Assembly (NCBI GenBank): GCA_019112735.1
Contig: DXIS01000026.1
Location: 1-50,544 of the forward strand
Reading direction: 5' to 3'
Length of the DNA stretch: 50,544 bases
Source of the DNA: Candidatus Mediterraneibacter guildfordensis
GTDB taxonomy: Bacteria > Bacillota > Clostridia > Lachnospirales > Lachnospiraceae
The first letter of the stretch is position 1; each line of letters starts with the position of its first letter. The notes beneath the pieces are model-generated. The model was given only the letters and a program-made list of their open reading frames with translations, was not told the origin of the DNA and did no database searches. This document shows, piece by piece, positions 1-7,386 of the stretch. The position numbers and the translations under genes are program-made.

Positions 1-1
1 G

Positions 2-1996
2 GTTTCCAACGGCTGCGACGCCATTACAAAACTGAAAAAACTGGACGGCATGGGCGAATACCAGCTTCCGGAAGATTACAAAGCCTGCATCCAGGTGATC
101 GTAAATCCGGAAGAAAAGACTCTGAAATTTATCGATAACGGTATCGGTATGACCGCCGACGAAGTGGAAGAATACATCACCCAGATCGCATTTTCCGGCG
201 CAACAGAATTTCTGGAGAAATACAAGGACAAGACCAATGCGGATCAGATGATCGGTCACTTCGGACTTGGCTTTTACTCTGCGTTCATGGTTGCAGACGA
301 TGTGCATATCGACACCCTGTCCTACAAAGATGGTTCCACCCCGGTTCACTGGGAATGTGATGGAAGCACCGAATATGACATGCAGGACGGCGATAAGACA
401 ACGGTCGGAACGGAAATCACCCTGTATCTGAACGAAGACTGCCTGGAGTTCTCCAACGAATACCGTGTCAGAGAAGTCATAGAAAAATACTGCTCGTTCA
501 TGCCGGTGGAAATCTTCCTTTCCAAGGCAAACGCTCCGCAGGAATATGAGACCATTGATGAGAAAGACCTGCGGGACGACGATGTTGTCGTAGAGCACAT
601 CCATGAGGATGCCAAATACGAGGAAAAGGAAAACGAGGACGGCACCAAAGAACAGGTAGAAGTTTCTCCCGAAAAAAATCAGGTGAAGATTAACAAACGT
701 CCGGTTTCCTTAAGCGATAGTCACCCGCTTTGGAGCAAGCACCCGAACGAGTGCAGCGACGAAGATTACAAAGAATTTTACCGCAAGGTATTCAACGACT
801 ACCGCGAGCCGCTGTTCTGGATCCACCTGAACATGGATTATCCGTTCAACCTGAAGGGCATCCTGTATTTCCCGAAGATCAATATGGAATACGAGTCCAT
901 TGAGGGAACGATCAAGCTGTACAACAACCAGGTGTTTATCGCGGACAATATCAAAGAAGTGATCCCGGAATTCCTGATGGTATTGAAGGGCGTCATCGAC
1001 TGTCCGGACCTGCCGCTGAATGTTTCCAGAAGCGCGCTGCAGAATGACGGGTTTGTCAATAAAGTGGCGGATTACATTTCCAAGAAAGTGGCGGACAAAC
1101 TGGTCGGCATGTTCAAGACAGACCGCGAGAATTATGAGAAATACTGGGATGACATCAGTCCGTTCATCAAGTTCGGCTGCCTGAAGGATGAGAAGTTCGG
1201 CGAGAAGATGAAAGATTCCATGATCTACAAGAATCTGGAGCACAAGTATCTGACGCTGGATGAAGTGATCAAAGAAAATCAGACAGAAGAGGATAATAAA
1301 GCAGAGGCGGAAGAGGCTGTGGAAAATGACGGCGCAGATAAGGACAGCGCAGACAATGCTTTCGCAGACGGTGATAAAGAAGAAAAGAAAACAAACATTT
1401 ATTATGTGACCGACGAGGTGCAGCAGAGCCAGTACATCAATATGTTCAAGGCTCAGGGCCAGGATGCGATCATTCTTTCCCACAATATTGATTCTGCGTT
1501 TGTGACCTACCTGGAGCAGAAACACCAGGATGTACAGTTCCTGCGGATTGACGCGGACGTCCACGATTCACTGAAAGATGAAGTGGCGGAAGAGGAGAAG
1601 GAAGATTTCCAGAAGACGGCGGACAGCCTGGTCGAGATCTTCCGCAAAGAGCTGGGCAATGACAAGCTGGATGTGAAGGTTGAGAAGCTCAAAGACGATA
1701 AAGTGGCGTCCATGGCAGTGCTCTCCGAACAGGAGAGGCGTATGGCTGAGATGATGAAGATGTACGGTATGGGCGGGATGGATCCGTCCATGTTCGGAAG
1801 CCAGGCGACGCTGATCCTGAATGCGAACCATCCGCTTGTGAAGTTCCTTGTGGAGCATAAGCGCAGCAAGAATGTGCCGGTTATCTGCAAACAGCTCTAT
1901 GACCTGGCGATGCTGGCGCACAAGCCGCTCAGTCCGGAAGAGATGACGGCGTTCGTGCAGAGGAGCAATGAGATCATGATGCTTCTGACAAAATAG
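2..1996 (+). CDS. htpG: Molecular chaperone HtpG (Hsp90 family), 5' end outside window
   Basis: Cytosolic ATP-dependent Hsp90-type chaperone. The reading frame is open from base 2, before the first ATG at 50, and begins in the N-terminal helix that carries the conserved Asn-x-x-Asp-Ala pattern (SNGCDAI), so only the extreme N-terminus, a few tens of residues, is missing. The GHKL ATPase motifs are visible: DNGIGM near base 150 and GHFGLGFYSAF near base 260. The middle domain (about bases 700-1250) and the C-terminal dimerisation domain follow, ending at a TAG at 1994-1996. An acidic, low-complexity insertion of about 40 residues (about bases 1270-1390) sits between middle and C-terminal parts. 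The 664 residues present already exceed the E. coli protein (about 624), largely because of this insert. Identity is secure; the function is known from the family. Confidence 0.96.
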   Translation, partial: VSNGCDAITKLKKLDGMGEYQLPEDYKACIQVIVNPEEKTLKFIDNGIGMTADEVEEYITQIAFSGATEFLEKYKDKTNADQMIGHFGLGFYSAFMVADDVHIDTLSYKDGSTPVHWECDGSTEYDMQDGDKTTVGTEITLYLNEDCLEFSNEYRVREVIEKYCSFMPVEIFLSKANAPQEYETIDEKDLRDDDVVVEHIHEDAKYEEKENEDGTKEQVEVSPEKNQVKINKRPVSLSDSHPLWSKHPNECSDEDYKEFYRKVFNDYREPLFWIHLNMDYPFNLKGILYFPKINMEYESIEGTIKLYNNQVFIADNIKEVIPEFLMVLKGVIDCPDLPLNVSRSALQNDGFVNKVADYISKKVADKLVGMFKTDRENYEKYWDDISPFIKFGCLKDEKFGEKMKDSMIYKNLEHKYLTLDEVIKENQTEEDNKAEAEEAVENDGADKDSADNAFADGDKEEKKTNIYYVTDEVQQSQYINMFKAQGQDAIILSHNIDSAFVTYLEQKHQDVQFLRIDADVHDSLKDEVAEEEKEDFQKTADSLVEIFRKELGNDKLDVKVEKLKDDKVASMAVLSEQERRMAEMMKMYGMGGMDPSMFGSQATLILNANHPLVKFLVEHKRSKNVPVICKQLYDLAMLAHKPLSPEEMTAFVQRSNEIMMLLTK

Positions 1997-2025
1997 AAAC
2001 AATATAGAATACTGATCTGACAGAA

Positions 2026-2065
2026 GAACCCGGGAGGACCGAAACAACGGCGGCTTCCCGGGTTT
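2026..2065. terminator. Hairpin between convergent htpG and DUF5721-like gene
   Basis: Arms AACCCGGGA (2027-2035) and TCCCGGGTT (2056-2064) form a 9-bp GC-rich stem with a 20-base loop, 30 bases after the htpG stop and 10 bases beyond the end of the opposing gene. The T-tract is short on both sides (TTTCTG on plus, TTCTTCTG on minus), so it is a probable but not ideal bidirectional intrinsic terminator. Confidence 0.6.
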
Positions 2066-2074
2066 CTGCATGCC

Positions 2075-2581
2075 TTATTTTATTTCAAAAGGGATCTGGT
2101 GCTGCCTGAAAAATTTCTGCGCCATTTCATCCCATATGTGTTCCAGGGACTTATCCATCGTAAAAGTCCTGAAAGAAGTTCCGGTCACGCATGTCAGCGA
2201 TGTCCCGTCAAAGTGAAAGTTCAGATACAGTCCCTGTACATTCTCCGGGCGGACCGCCGAACCGGACTGCCCTGTCACGCGCGCGATGTTTTCGGGGGAG
2301 AGGCTGAAGACGAACCGGAATCCCAGCGGCGTGCGCTTCCCGCGGATCAGATTCAGACAGTGCTCCCGCAGGCTGCTCCAGCGGGAATACGCCGGAGGTT
2401 CGCTTCCGGTGTCCTCAGCAGTTTCATCTGTGTCAAAGAAATCCCGGTGGATGTGCCCGTCGATATGGAAGGTATTAAATGTGGTGATCTCGCCTTCAAT
2501 AAGGCAGAAACGGTCAAATGTCTCTTTCAGAAAAAGATGTGCCGTGATTGTCCTGGTATCAGGCAGTGAAAGTGCGATCAT
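2075..2581 (-). CDS. Conserved hypothetical protein, DUF5721-like
   Basis: A 168-residue soluble protein of unknown function. I chose the ATG at 2581 because GGAG lies 9 bases upstream on the minus strand; the longer frame to 2701 adds 40 residues with no ribosome site and a composition unlike a folded domain. The N-terminal pattern (MIALSLPDT, then ETFDRF, then TTFNTFHIDGH) resembles the Lachnospiraceae family catalogued as DUF5721; this assignment is from memory of the family and is moderate. No signal peptide, membrane segment or catalytic motif is evident. It stands alone, convergent with htpG, and a small hairpin (GCAGCC/GGCTGC, 2610-2625) lies in its 5' leader. Confidence 0.72.
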   Translation of the reverse strand: MIALSLPDTRTITAHLFLKETFDRFCLIEGEITTFNTFHIDGHIHRDFFDTDETAEDTGSEPPAYSRWSSLREHCLNLIRGKRTPLGFRFVFSLSPENIARVTGQSGSAVRPENVQGLYLNFHFDGTSLTCVTGTSFRTFTMDKSLEHIWDEMAQKFFRQHQIPFEIK

Positions 2582-2718
2582 GTTATCATTCTCCGGTATT
2601 GATATTCTGGCAGCCGCCTGGCTGCGGCAGTACTGCACGGTATTATGATAGCACAGGATCAGCTTATATAACAGTAGATATGTAAAATAATTCTGGCTCA
2701 CAGATAGCCGCTCCTTTG

Positions 2719-2747
2719 TTGACTTTTAACGTCAAAAACCGTATTAT
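2719..2747 (+). promoter_or_regulatory. Sigma-A-type promoter of the surface-acylation operon
   Basis: A -35 box TTGACT (2719-2724), 17-base spacer and -10 box TATTAT (2742-2747) lie 40 bases before the SGNH hydrolase start. The inverted pair TTGAC/GTCAA (2719-2735) overlaps the -35 box and could be an operator, but it is short enough to be chance. Confidence 0.65.
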
Positions 2748-2786
2748 TATTACAGATTGCGGGAGTATAAAGGGAAAAGAAACAAC

Positions 2787-3542
2787 ATGAAAAAAATAAC
2801 ACGGAAAACTAAACGGAATATTATCCTCGGAGGGATCATCATCCTGATCGTCCTGGCAGCAGCGCTGCTTGTGCACGGCATGGGAAAACTGATGGACCGG
2901 TCCGTGGATACAACGGCAGGGCTGGAATATATCCGGGGAGAAGAGAGCGGAGACGTGGCTGAGATCGAGACAAAGATCAGACAGCTCGAACAACAGGAAA
3001 CCGGCGGTGAGGATGAGCGGAGCATCAAGGAGAAGTTCGCGGTTTCGGTGATCCTCGGAGATTCGATCCCCCATGGATTTGCAGAGTTTGACGTACTTAA
3101 TGTATCTAATGTAAAAGCGCAGATCGGTGCGCACCTGACACAGATGGACGAGCAGATCGAGGAGGCGAAATCAGTCAGCCCGCTTGTGGTATTTATTTCC
3201 ATAGGCGAAAATGATGTGACCGCGACAAACGGAGATACAGAGCTGTTTATCGAGCAGTATACGGAAGTGCTCGATCAGATCAGCAAAGAACTTCCGGAGG
3301 CGAACATTTTTGTGAATTCGATATTCCCGGTACAGCAGAAAGCGATTGACAAGGAACCGAAGCTTGCTGATATACCGGCCTATAATGAAGCGCTCAGCGG
3401 GCTCTGCGAGAGCAGAGAGATCGGGTTTATTGACAATACGGAGCTTGTCCAGGATCAGTATTACGAGCCGGACGGCCAGCATTTTGTCGCGGACTTTTAT
3501 CCGCTCTGGGCAGAACACATGGCGGAGGTGGCGGCGTTATGA
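2787..3542 (+). CDS. Membrane-anchored SGNH/GDSL-type hydrolase
   Basis: A 251-residue extracytoplasmic esterase or acyl-transfer enzyme of the SGNH superfamily. Residues 11-29 form one hydrophobic signal-anchor after a lysine-rich start. The catalytic blocks are visible: Gly-Asp-Ser at 91-93 (nucleophile Ser93), Gly-Glu-Asn-Asp at 140-143 (oxyanion-hole Asn), and Asp-Gly-Gln-His near 229-232 (catalytic Asp/His). The start is the ATG at 2787; an upstream TTG in the same frame at 2757 lacks a better ribosome site. It heads a tight gene group with DUF4358, MBOAT and DHHW genes (4-base overlap with the next gene), which suggests a role in adding or removing O-acyl groups on a cell-surface polymer. 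The substrate is unknown. Confidence 0.85.
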   Translation: MKKITRKTKRNIILGGIIILIVLAAALLVHGMGKLMDRSVDTTAGLEYIRGEESGDVAEIETKIRQLEQQETGGEDERSIKEKFAVSVILGDSIPHGFAEFDVLNVSNVKAQIGAHLTQMDEQIEEAKSVSPLVVFISIGENDVTATNGDTELFIEQYTEVLDQISKELPEANIFVNSIFPVQQKAIDKEPKLADIPAYNEALSGLCESREIGFIDNTELVQDQYYEPDGQHFVADFYPLWAEHMAEVAAL

Positions 3543-4024
3543 AAGAGACCAGGATCAGCGTTGACCGCGTTATGAAGTATATAATCCTCGGACTGATCAT
3601 CGCATTTGTCGTCGTCCTGATGGTGTTTATGAGCGGAAGCAACAGACCTTTTGAAGAGGTGCAGTCAGAGGTGGAAAAATCTTTTGATGCATCTGAAATG
3701 AAAGAACAGGACAGTGCGGCGATCAAACGGAATTTCGGGCTGAACGCGGCGGATTATGCAGGAACAGCATACTATTCTGCCGAGTCTACGATATCGGCAT
3801 CAGAAGTCCTTCTCATCAGGATCAAGAGTGATGATCAGATAAAGGAGATCACCGATGCCATTGACAAAAGGATCGAGTCCAGAAAAAATGATTTCGGAGA
3901 TTATCTGCCGGAACAGGCAGGGCTTCTTGATAATGCAAAACAGAGTGTGCGGGGAGCATATGTTTTTTATGCAGTCTCACCGGATGCGGATGCATACCTG
4001 AAGGCTTTTAACAGCAGTCTGTAA
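3539..4024 (+). CDS. DUF4358 domain-containing membrane-anchored protein
   Basis: A 161-residue protein with a single N-terminal membrane anchor (about residues 12-32) and an outside domain. The Phe-Gly-Leu-(Asn)-Ala-x-Asp-Tyr segment and the later segment on processing of Ile-Lys-Ser-Asp-Asp resemble the DUF4358 family, common in Lachnospiraceae beside MBOAT acylation genes. It starts in an ATGA overlap with the SGNH hydrolase stop, with GGAGGTGG upstream, so the two are translationally coupled. There is no lipobox and no catalytic motif. The function is unknown; position argues for an accessory role in surface-polymer acylation. Confidence 0.78.
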   Translation: MKETRISVDRVMKYIILGLIIAFVVVLMVFMSGSNRPFEEVQSEVEKSFDASEMKEQDSAAIKRNFGLNAADYAGTAYYSAESTISASEVLLIRIKSDDQIKEITDAIDKRIESRKNDFGDYLPEQAGLLDNAKQSVRGAYVFYAVSPDADAYLKAFNSSL

Positions 4025-4043
4025 CTACAGTGGGGAAAGAAGA

Positions 4044-5453
4044 ATGTTATTTAGCAGCATTACATTTTTGTTTATGTTTCTGCCGGTTGTTCTGGCAGTT
4101 TACTATATTGTGCCATATAAGATAAAGAATATTGTCCTTTTGCTGGCAAGTCTTTTTTTCTATGCCTGGGGAGAACCGGTCTATGTGATCCTGATGATCC
4201 TCTCCATCCTGTTTAATTATTTCTGTGGAAGAGACATTCATTCATATGCGGAGGATCCGCAGCGCGCGAAGCTCAGTGTGGCATTTGCCGTTGTCATGAA
4301 TCTTCTGATCCTTGGCTTTTTCAAGTATTACGGATTCCTTCTGGAGACGGTTAATGCTGTTTTTTCAACGGATTTTTCATACCGGGAACTTCCGCTTCCA
4401 ATCGGGATCTCGTTCTATACGTTCCAGGCGCTTTCCTATATCCTGGACATATACCGGAAGAAAGCGGAGCCGCAGAAAAATATCCTGTATTTTGCACTCT
4501 ATATAAGCATGTTCCCGCAGCTTATCGCGGGGCCGATCATCCGGTATGCAGATATTGAAGATCAGCTGCGCAGGCGCAGGATTAATATGACGAAGATCGG
4601 TCAGGGCGCGATGCTCTTTATCACAGGACTGGCGAAAAAAGCCGTGATCGCGAATACGGCCGGCGCTGTTTTTGAAGGAATATCAGAAAGCCCTGCGGGA
4701 AGCCTGTCCGCGCTGACGGCATGGATCGGCGTATTCTCGTATGCCTTTCAGATCTACTATGACTTCAGCGGTTATTCGGACATGGCGCTCGGCCTCGGGA
4801 AGATGTTCGGGTTCGAGTTCCAGAAGAATTTTGACTACCCCTATGTATCGAAGAGTGTGACCGAATTCTGGCGCAGATGGCATATTTCGCTGAGTTCATG
4901 GTTCAGGGAGTATGTCTATATCCCGCTAGGCGGAAACCGCTGTTCGGTATCAAGAAATATCTTCAACCTGATGGTGGTATGGACGCTGACCGGTATGTGG
5001 CACGGGGCGGCCTGGAATTTTGTCGCCTGGGGCGTTTATTACGGGGTTATCCTCGTTATGGAAAAATATGTGTGGGGCGCGTCTCTGGATGAAATGCCGG
5101 CTGCGGTCCGCCATATCTATACCGGAGTGATCGTGCTGGTGGGCTGGGTATTCTTCTTCAGCCCGAGCCTGGGATACTCCCTGCGGTATCTGCTGGCTAT
5201 GATCGGCGGCGGGGCAGGGATCGCGGATGCACACGGTGTATTTCTCCTGTATACGCACTGGCTGTTATATCTGCTGGCGGTTGCCGGAGCGTCCTCATTC
5301 GGGATCCGGGTCATTAGGAGCGTTATCAGGATGTTCCGCGGCAGAGCAGTGCGCACAGCGGCGGCTTCGGTCATCTATATGGGGATTTTCCTGACGGCGG
5401 TGGCTTTTCTCGTGACAGATACATTTAATCCGTTTTTATATTTCAGGTTTTAA
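4044..5453 (+). CDS. MBOAT family O-acyltransferase (AlgI/DltB/PatA-like)
   Basis: A 469-residue polytopic membrane protein (about 11 hydrophobic segments) that by family moves acyl groups from the cytoplasm across the membrane for transfer to extracellular polymers. The diagnostic MBOAT region is clear: FWRRWHISLSSWFREYVYIP (about residues 277-296) followed by TGMWHGAAWNF, in which His320 is the conserved membrane-embedded catalytic histidine. Length matches AlgI-type proteins. It has GGGGAAAGAAG upstream of the ATG. Two secreted SGNH-type partners flank it, as in PatA/PatB or AlgI/AlgJ/AlgX systems, so acetylation of a wall or capsular polysaccharide is the most likely role. The actual acyl group and polymer cannot be read from sequence. 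Confidence 0.93.
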   Translation: MLFSSITFLFMFLPVVLAVYYIVPYKIKNIVLLLASLFFYAWGEPVYVILMILSILFNYFCGRDIHSYAEDPQRAKLSVAFAVVMNLLILGFFKYYGFLLETVNAVFSTDFSYRELPLPIGISFYTFQALSYILDIYRKKAEPQKNILYFALYISMFPQLIAGPIIRYADIEDQLRRRRINMTKIGQGAMLFITGLAKKAVIANTAGAVFEGISESPAGSLSALTAWIGVFSYAFQIYYDFSGYSDMALGLGKMFGFEFQKNFDYPYVSKSVTEFWRRWHISLSSWFREYVYIPLGGNRCSVSRNIFNLMVVWTLTGMWHGAAWNFVAWGVYYGVILVMEKYVWGASLDEMPAAVRHIYTGVIVLVGWVFFFSPSLGYSLRYLLAMIGGGAGIADAHGVFLLYTHWLLYLLAVAGASSFGIRVIRSVIRMFRGRAVRTAAASVIYMGIFLTAVAFLVTDTFNPFLYFRF

Positions 5454-5464
5454 GCGGGGATCAT

Positions 5465-6619
5465 ATGAAAAACAGAAAAAGAAAAGGTTGGATCGAAAAT
5501 ATTATAGGGATGCTGTTTATTCTGGTATTGTTCCTGTTTATGTTTATAAATCTGGCAGTCCCGGACAGGGAGATGTCGGAAAAGGAAAACCGGATGCTCG
5601 AGACCCGTCCTGTGCTCAGCATGAGTACGGTGCTGGACGGCGAGTTCATGGAACAGTGGGAGAATTATCAGAGCGACCAGTTCGCCGGACGGGATTGCTG
5701 GCGCAGCGTCAAGGTCTTCCTGGACCGTCTGGGCGGATCAAAGATGGAGAACGGGGTCTATATCGGAAAAAGCGGACAGCTGCTTGAAGAGATTGAAGTT
5801 CCGGATGACGGCCAGTCAGAGGCCAATCTGTCGGCGATCGTGGATTTCGCGGAAAAATATCCGGATGTGCAGACATCCGTGATGCTTGTCCCGGATGCGG
5901 CGTGCATCTTAAGCGACAGGCTTCCCGCTTTTGCCGGGGTCGAGGACCAGAAACAGCTTCTGGGCGTGGCGGAACAGCGGCTTGGGGATGATGTAAACTG
6001 GATCGATGCGGTTTCGGTGCTCAACAATCATGTATCGGACAAATTATACTATAAAACAGATCATCACTGGACAACGCTGGCGGCTTTCTATGTATTCCGG
6101 GAGTCTGCCGTATCGCTTGGCATCGACGGGGAAGTCGGAGAAAATTTTGCATCCTATACCATCAGCGATGATTTTAATGGCGTGCTGGCATCAAAAAGCG
6201 GTGTCGGACTTTCAGAAAAAGAAACGATCGATATCTATGTCCCGACACAGGGAGATGATGACGTTGTCGTAAACTATGTGGATGAAGGACGCAAGACGAC
6301 ATCCCTCTATGACTCTTCAAAACTGGAGACCCGGGATCAGTACGGGGTCTTCCTTGGCGGGAATTCGTCCGTGATCGATATCAGGACCGTGTCGCCTGAG
6401 AAGAAGAGGCTCCTGGTCCTTAAAGATTCATTTGCGAACTGCTTCATCCCCTTCCTGGCGCCGTATTACCGGGAGATCGTTGTTGTAGATCCCAGGTATT
6501 ACAGCGGAACTATCGGGGATATTATGGACACGTACCGGATCACGGATGCGCTGGTCCTCTACAGCGGCAATACATTTTTCACAGACAATCATTTGAGCGG
6601 AGTGTTGACAGGTGAGTAA
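5465..6619 (+). CDS. DHHW family protein (AlgJ/AlgX/DltD-like SGNH partner of MBOAT)
   Basis: A 384-residue protein with one N-terminal transmembrane anchor (about residues 12-34) and a large outside domain. The family-defining Asp-His-His-Trp motif is present (KTDHHWTT, about bases 6056-6079). A late segment (LVLKDSFANCF, about bases 6413-6445) has the Lys-Asp-Ser-Phe nucleophile pattern of AlgX/AlgJ-like acetyltransferases. It begins 11 bases after the MBOAT stop and is therefore the probable periplasmic-side acceptor or transferase of the system. Its 3' end overlaps the start of the next gene by 8 bases, which ties an RNA-modification gene to this operon. Confidence 0.9.
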   Translation: MKNRKRKGWIENIIGMLFILVLFLFMFINLAVPDREMSEKENRMLETRPVLSMSTVLDGEFMEQWENYQSDQFAGRDCWRSVKVFLDRLGGSKMENGVYIGKSGQLLEEIEVPDDGQSEANLSAIVDFAEKYPDVQTSVMLVPDAACILSDRLPAFAGVEDQKQLLGVAEQRLGDDVNWIDAVSVLNNHVSDKLYYKTDHHWTTLAAFYVFRESAVSLGIDGEVGENFASYTISDDFNGVLASKSGVGLSEKETIDIYVPTQGDDDVVVNYVDEGRKTTSLYDSSKLETRDQYGVFLGGNSSVIDIRTVSPEKKRLLVLKDSFANCFIPFLAPYYREIVVVDPRYYSGTIGDIMDTYRITDALVLYSGNTFFTDNHLSGVLTGE

Positions 6620-7361
6620 TGAGATCAGAGAAGCGTTCCTGAACCGTCAGGAACCGGTCAGACTGAATAAGTATTTAAGTGAGGCGGGCGTGTGCTCCAG
6701 GCGGGAGGCGGACCGCCTCATTGAATCCGGAAAAGTAACCGTGGACGGGCAGCGGGCGCAGACCGGGATGAAGATCCGTCCGGGGCAGGAAGTCCGGGTG
6801 GGGAAAAAGGTGGTCTCCAGGCAGGACGAAATGGTGGTGCTGGCGGTCAATAAGCCCCGGGGCATCGTCTGCACGGAGGAGAAGCGGGAAAGGAACAGCA
6901 TCGTACGGTTCCTGGATTACCCCATCCGAGTCACCTACATCGGGCGGCTGGATAAGGATTCCCGGGGGCTCCTCCTGATGACGAATAACGGGGACATCAT
7001 CAACCGGATGATGCGTGCGGCGAACCATCATGAGAAAGAGTATAAAGTCACGGTGAACCATGAGATCACCGGTGAATTTCTGGAAAAAATGGCCGGCGGG
7101 GTGGCCATCCTCGATACAGTCACCCGGCCGTGCAAGGTGGAGAAGCTTGGAAAATACACATTTTCCATCATCCTGACCCAGGGGCTGAACCGGCAGATCC
7201 GGCGGATGTGCGAAGCGCTCGGGTATGAGGTAAAGGACCTGGTCCGGGTGCGGGTGATGAATATCCGCCTCGGAAGTCTCAAAGAAGGCGAGTACCGGGA
7301 AGTGACGGATGAGGAACTGGATGAACTGTACCGGCTTATCCAGGATACGCCCATGCGGTAA
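6612..7361 (+). CDS. rluF: 23S rRNA pseudouridine synthase, RluF/RsuA family
   Basis: A 249-residue enzyme that isomerises uridine to pseudouridine in rRNA. It has an N-terminal S4 RNA-binding domain (residues 16-62, RLNKYLSEAGVCSRREAD) and the RsuA/RluF catalytic motif GRLDKDSRGLLL with nucleophile Asp114. The later GLNRQIRRMCEALGYEV segment is typical of the RluF branch. The start is a GTG at 6612 with GGAG nine bases upstream; it overlaps the DHHW gene by 8 bases, so translation is probably coupled. RluF versus RluB or RsuA specificity is an inference from the best-remembered motif match. Confidence 0.88.
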   Translation: MSNEIREAFLNRQEPVRLNKYLSEAGVCSRREADRLIESGKVTVDGQRAQTGMKIRPGQEVRVGKKVVSRQDEMVVLAVNKPRGIVCTEEKRERNSIVRFLDYPIRVTYIGRLDKDSRGLLLMTNNGDIINRMMRAANHHEKEYKVTVNHEITGEFLEKMAGGVAILDTVTRPCKVEKLGKYTFSIILTQGLNRQIRRMCEALGYEVKDLVRVRVMNIRLGSLKEGEYREVTDEELDELYRLIQDTPMR

Positions 7362-7386
7362 TAATAAAGACAGGACGGATACGAAC

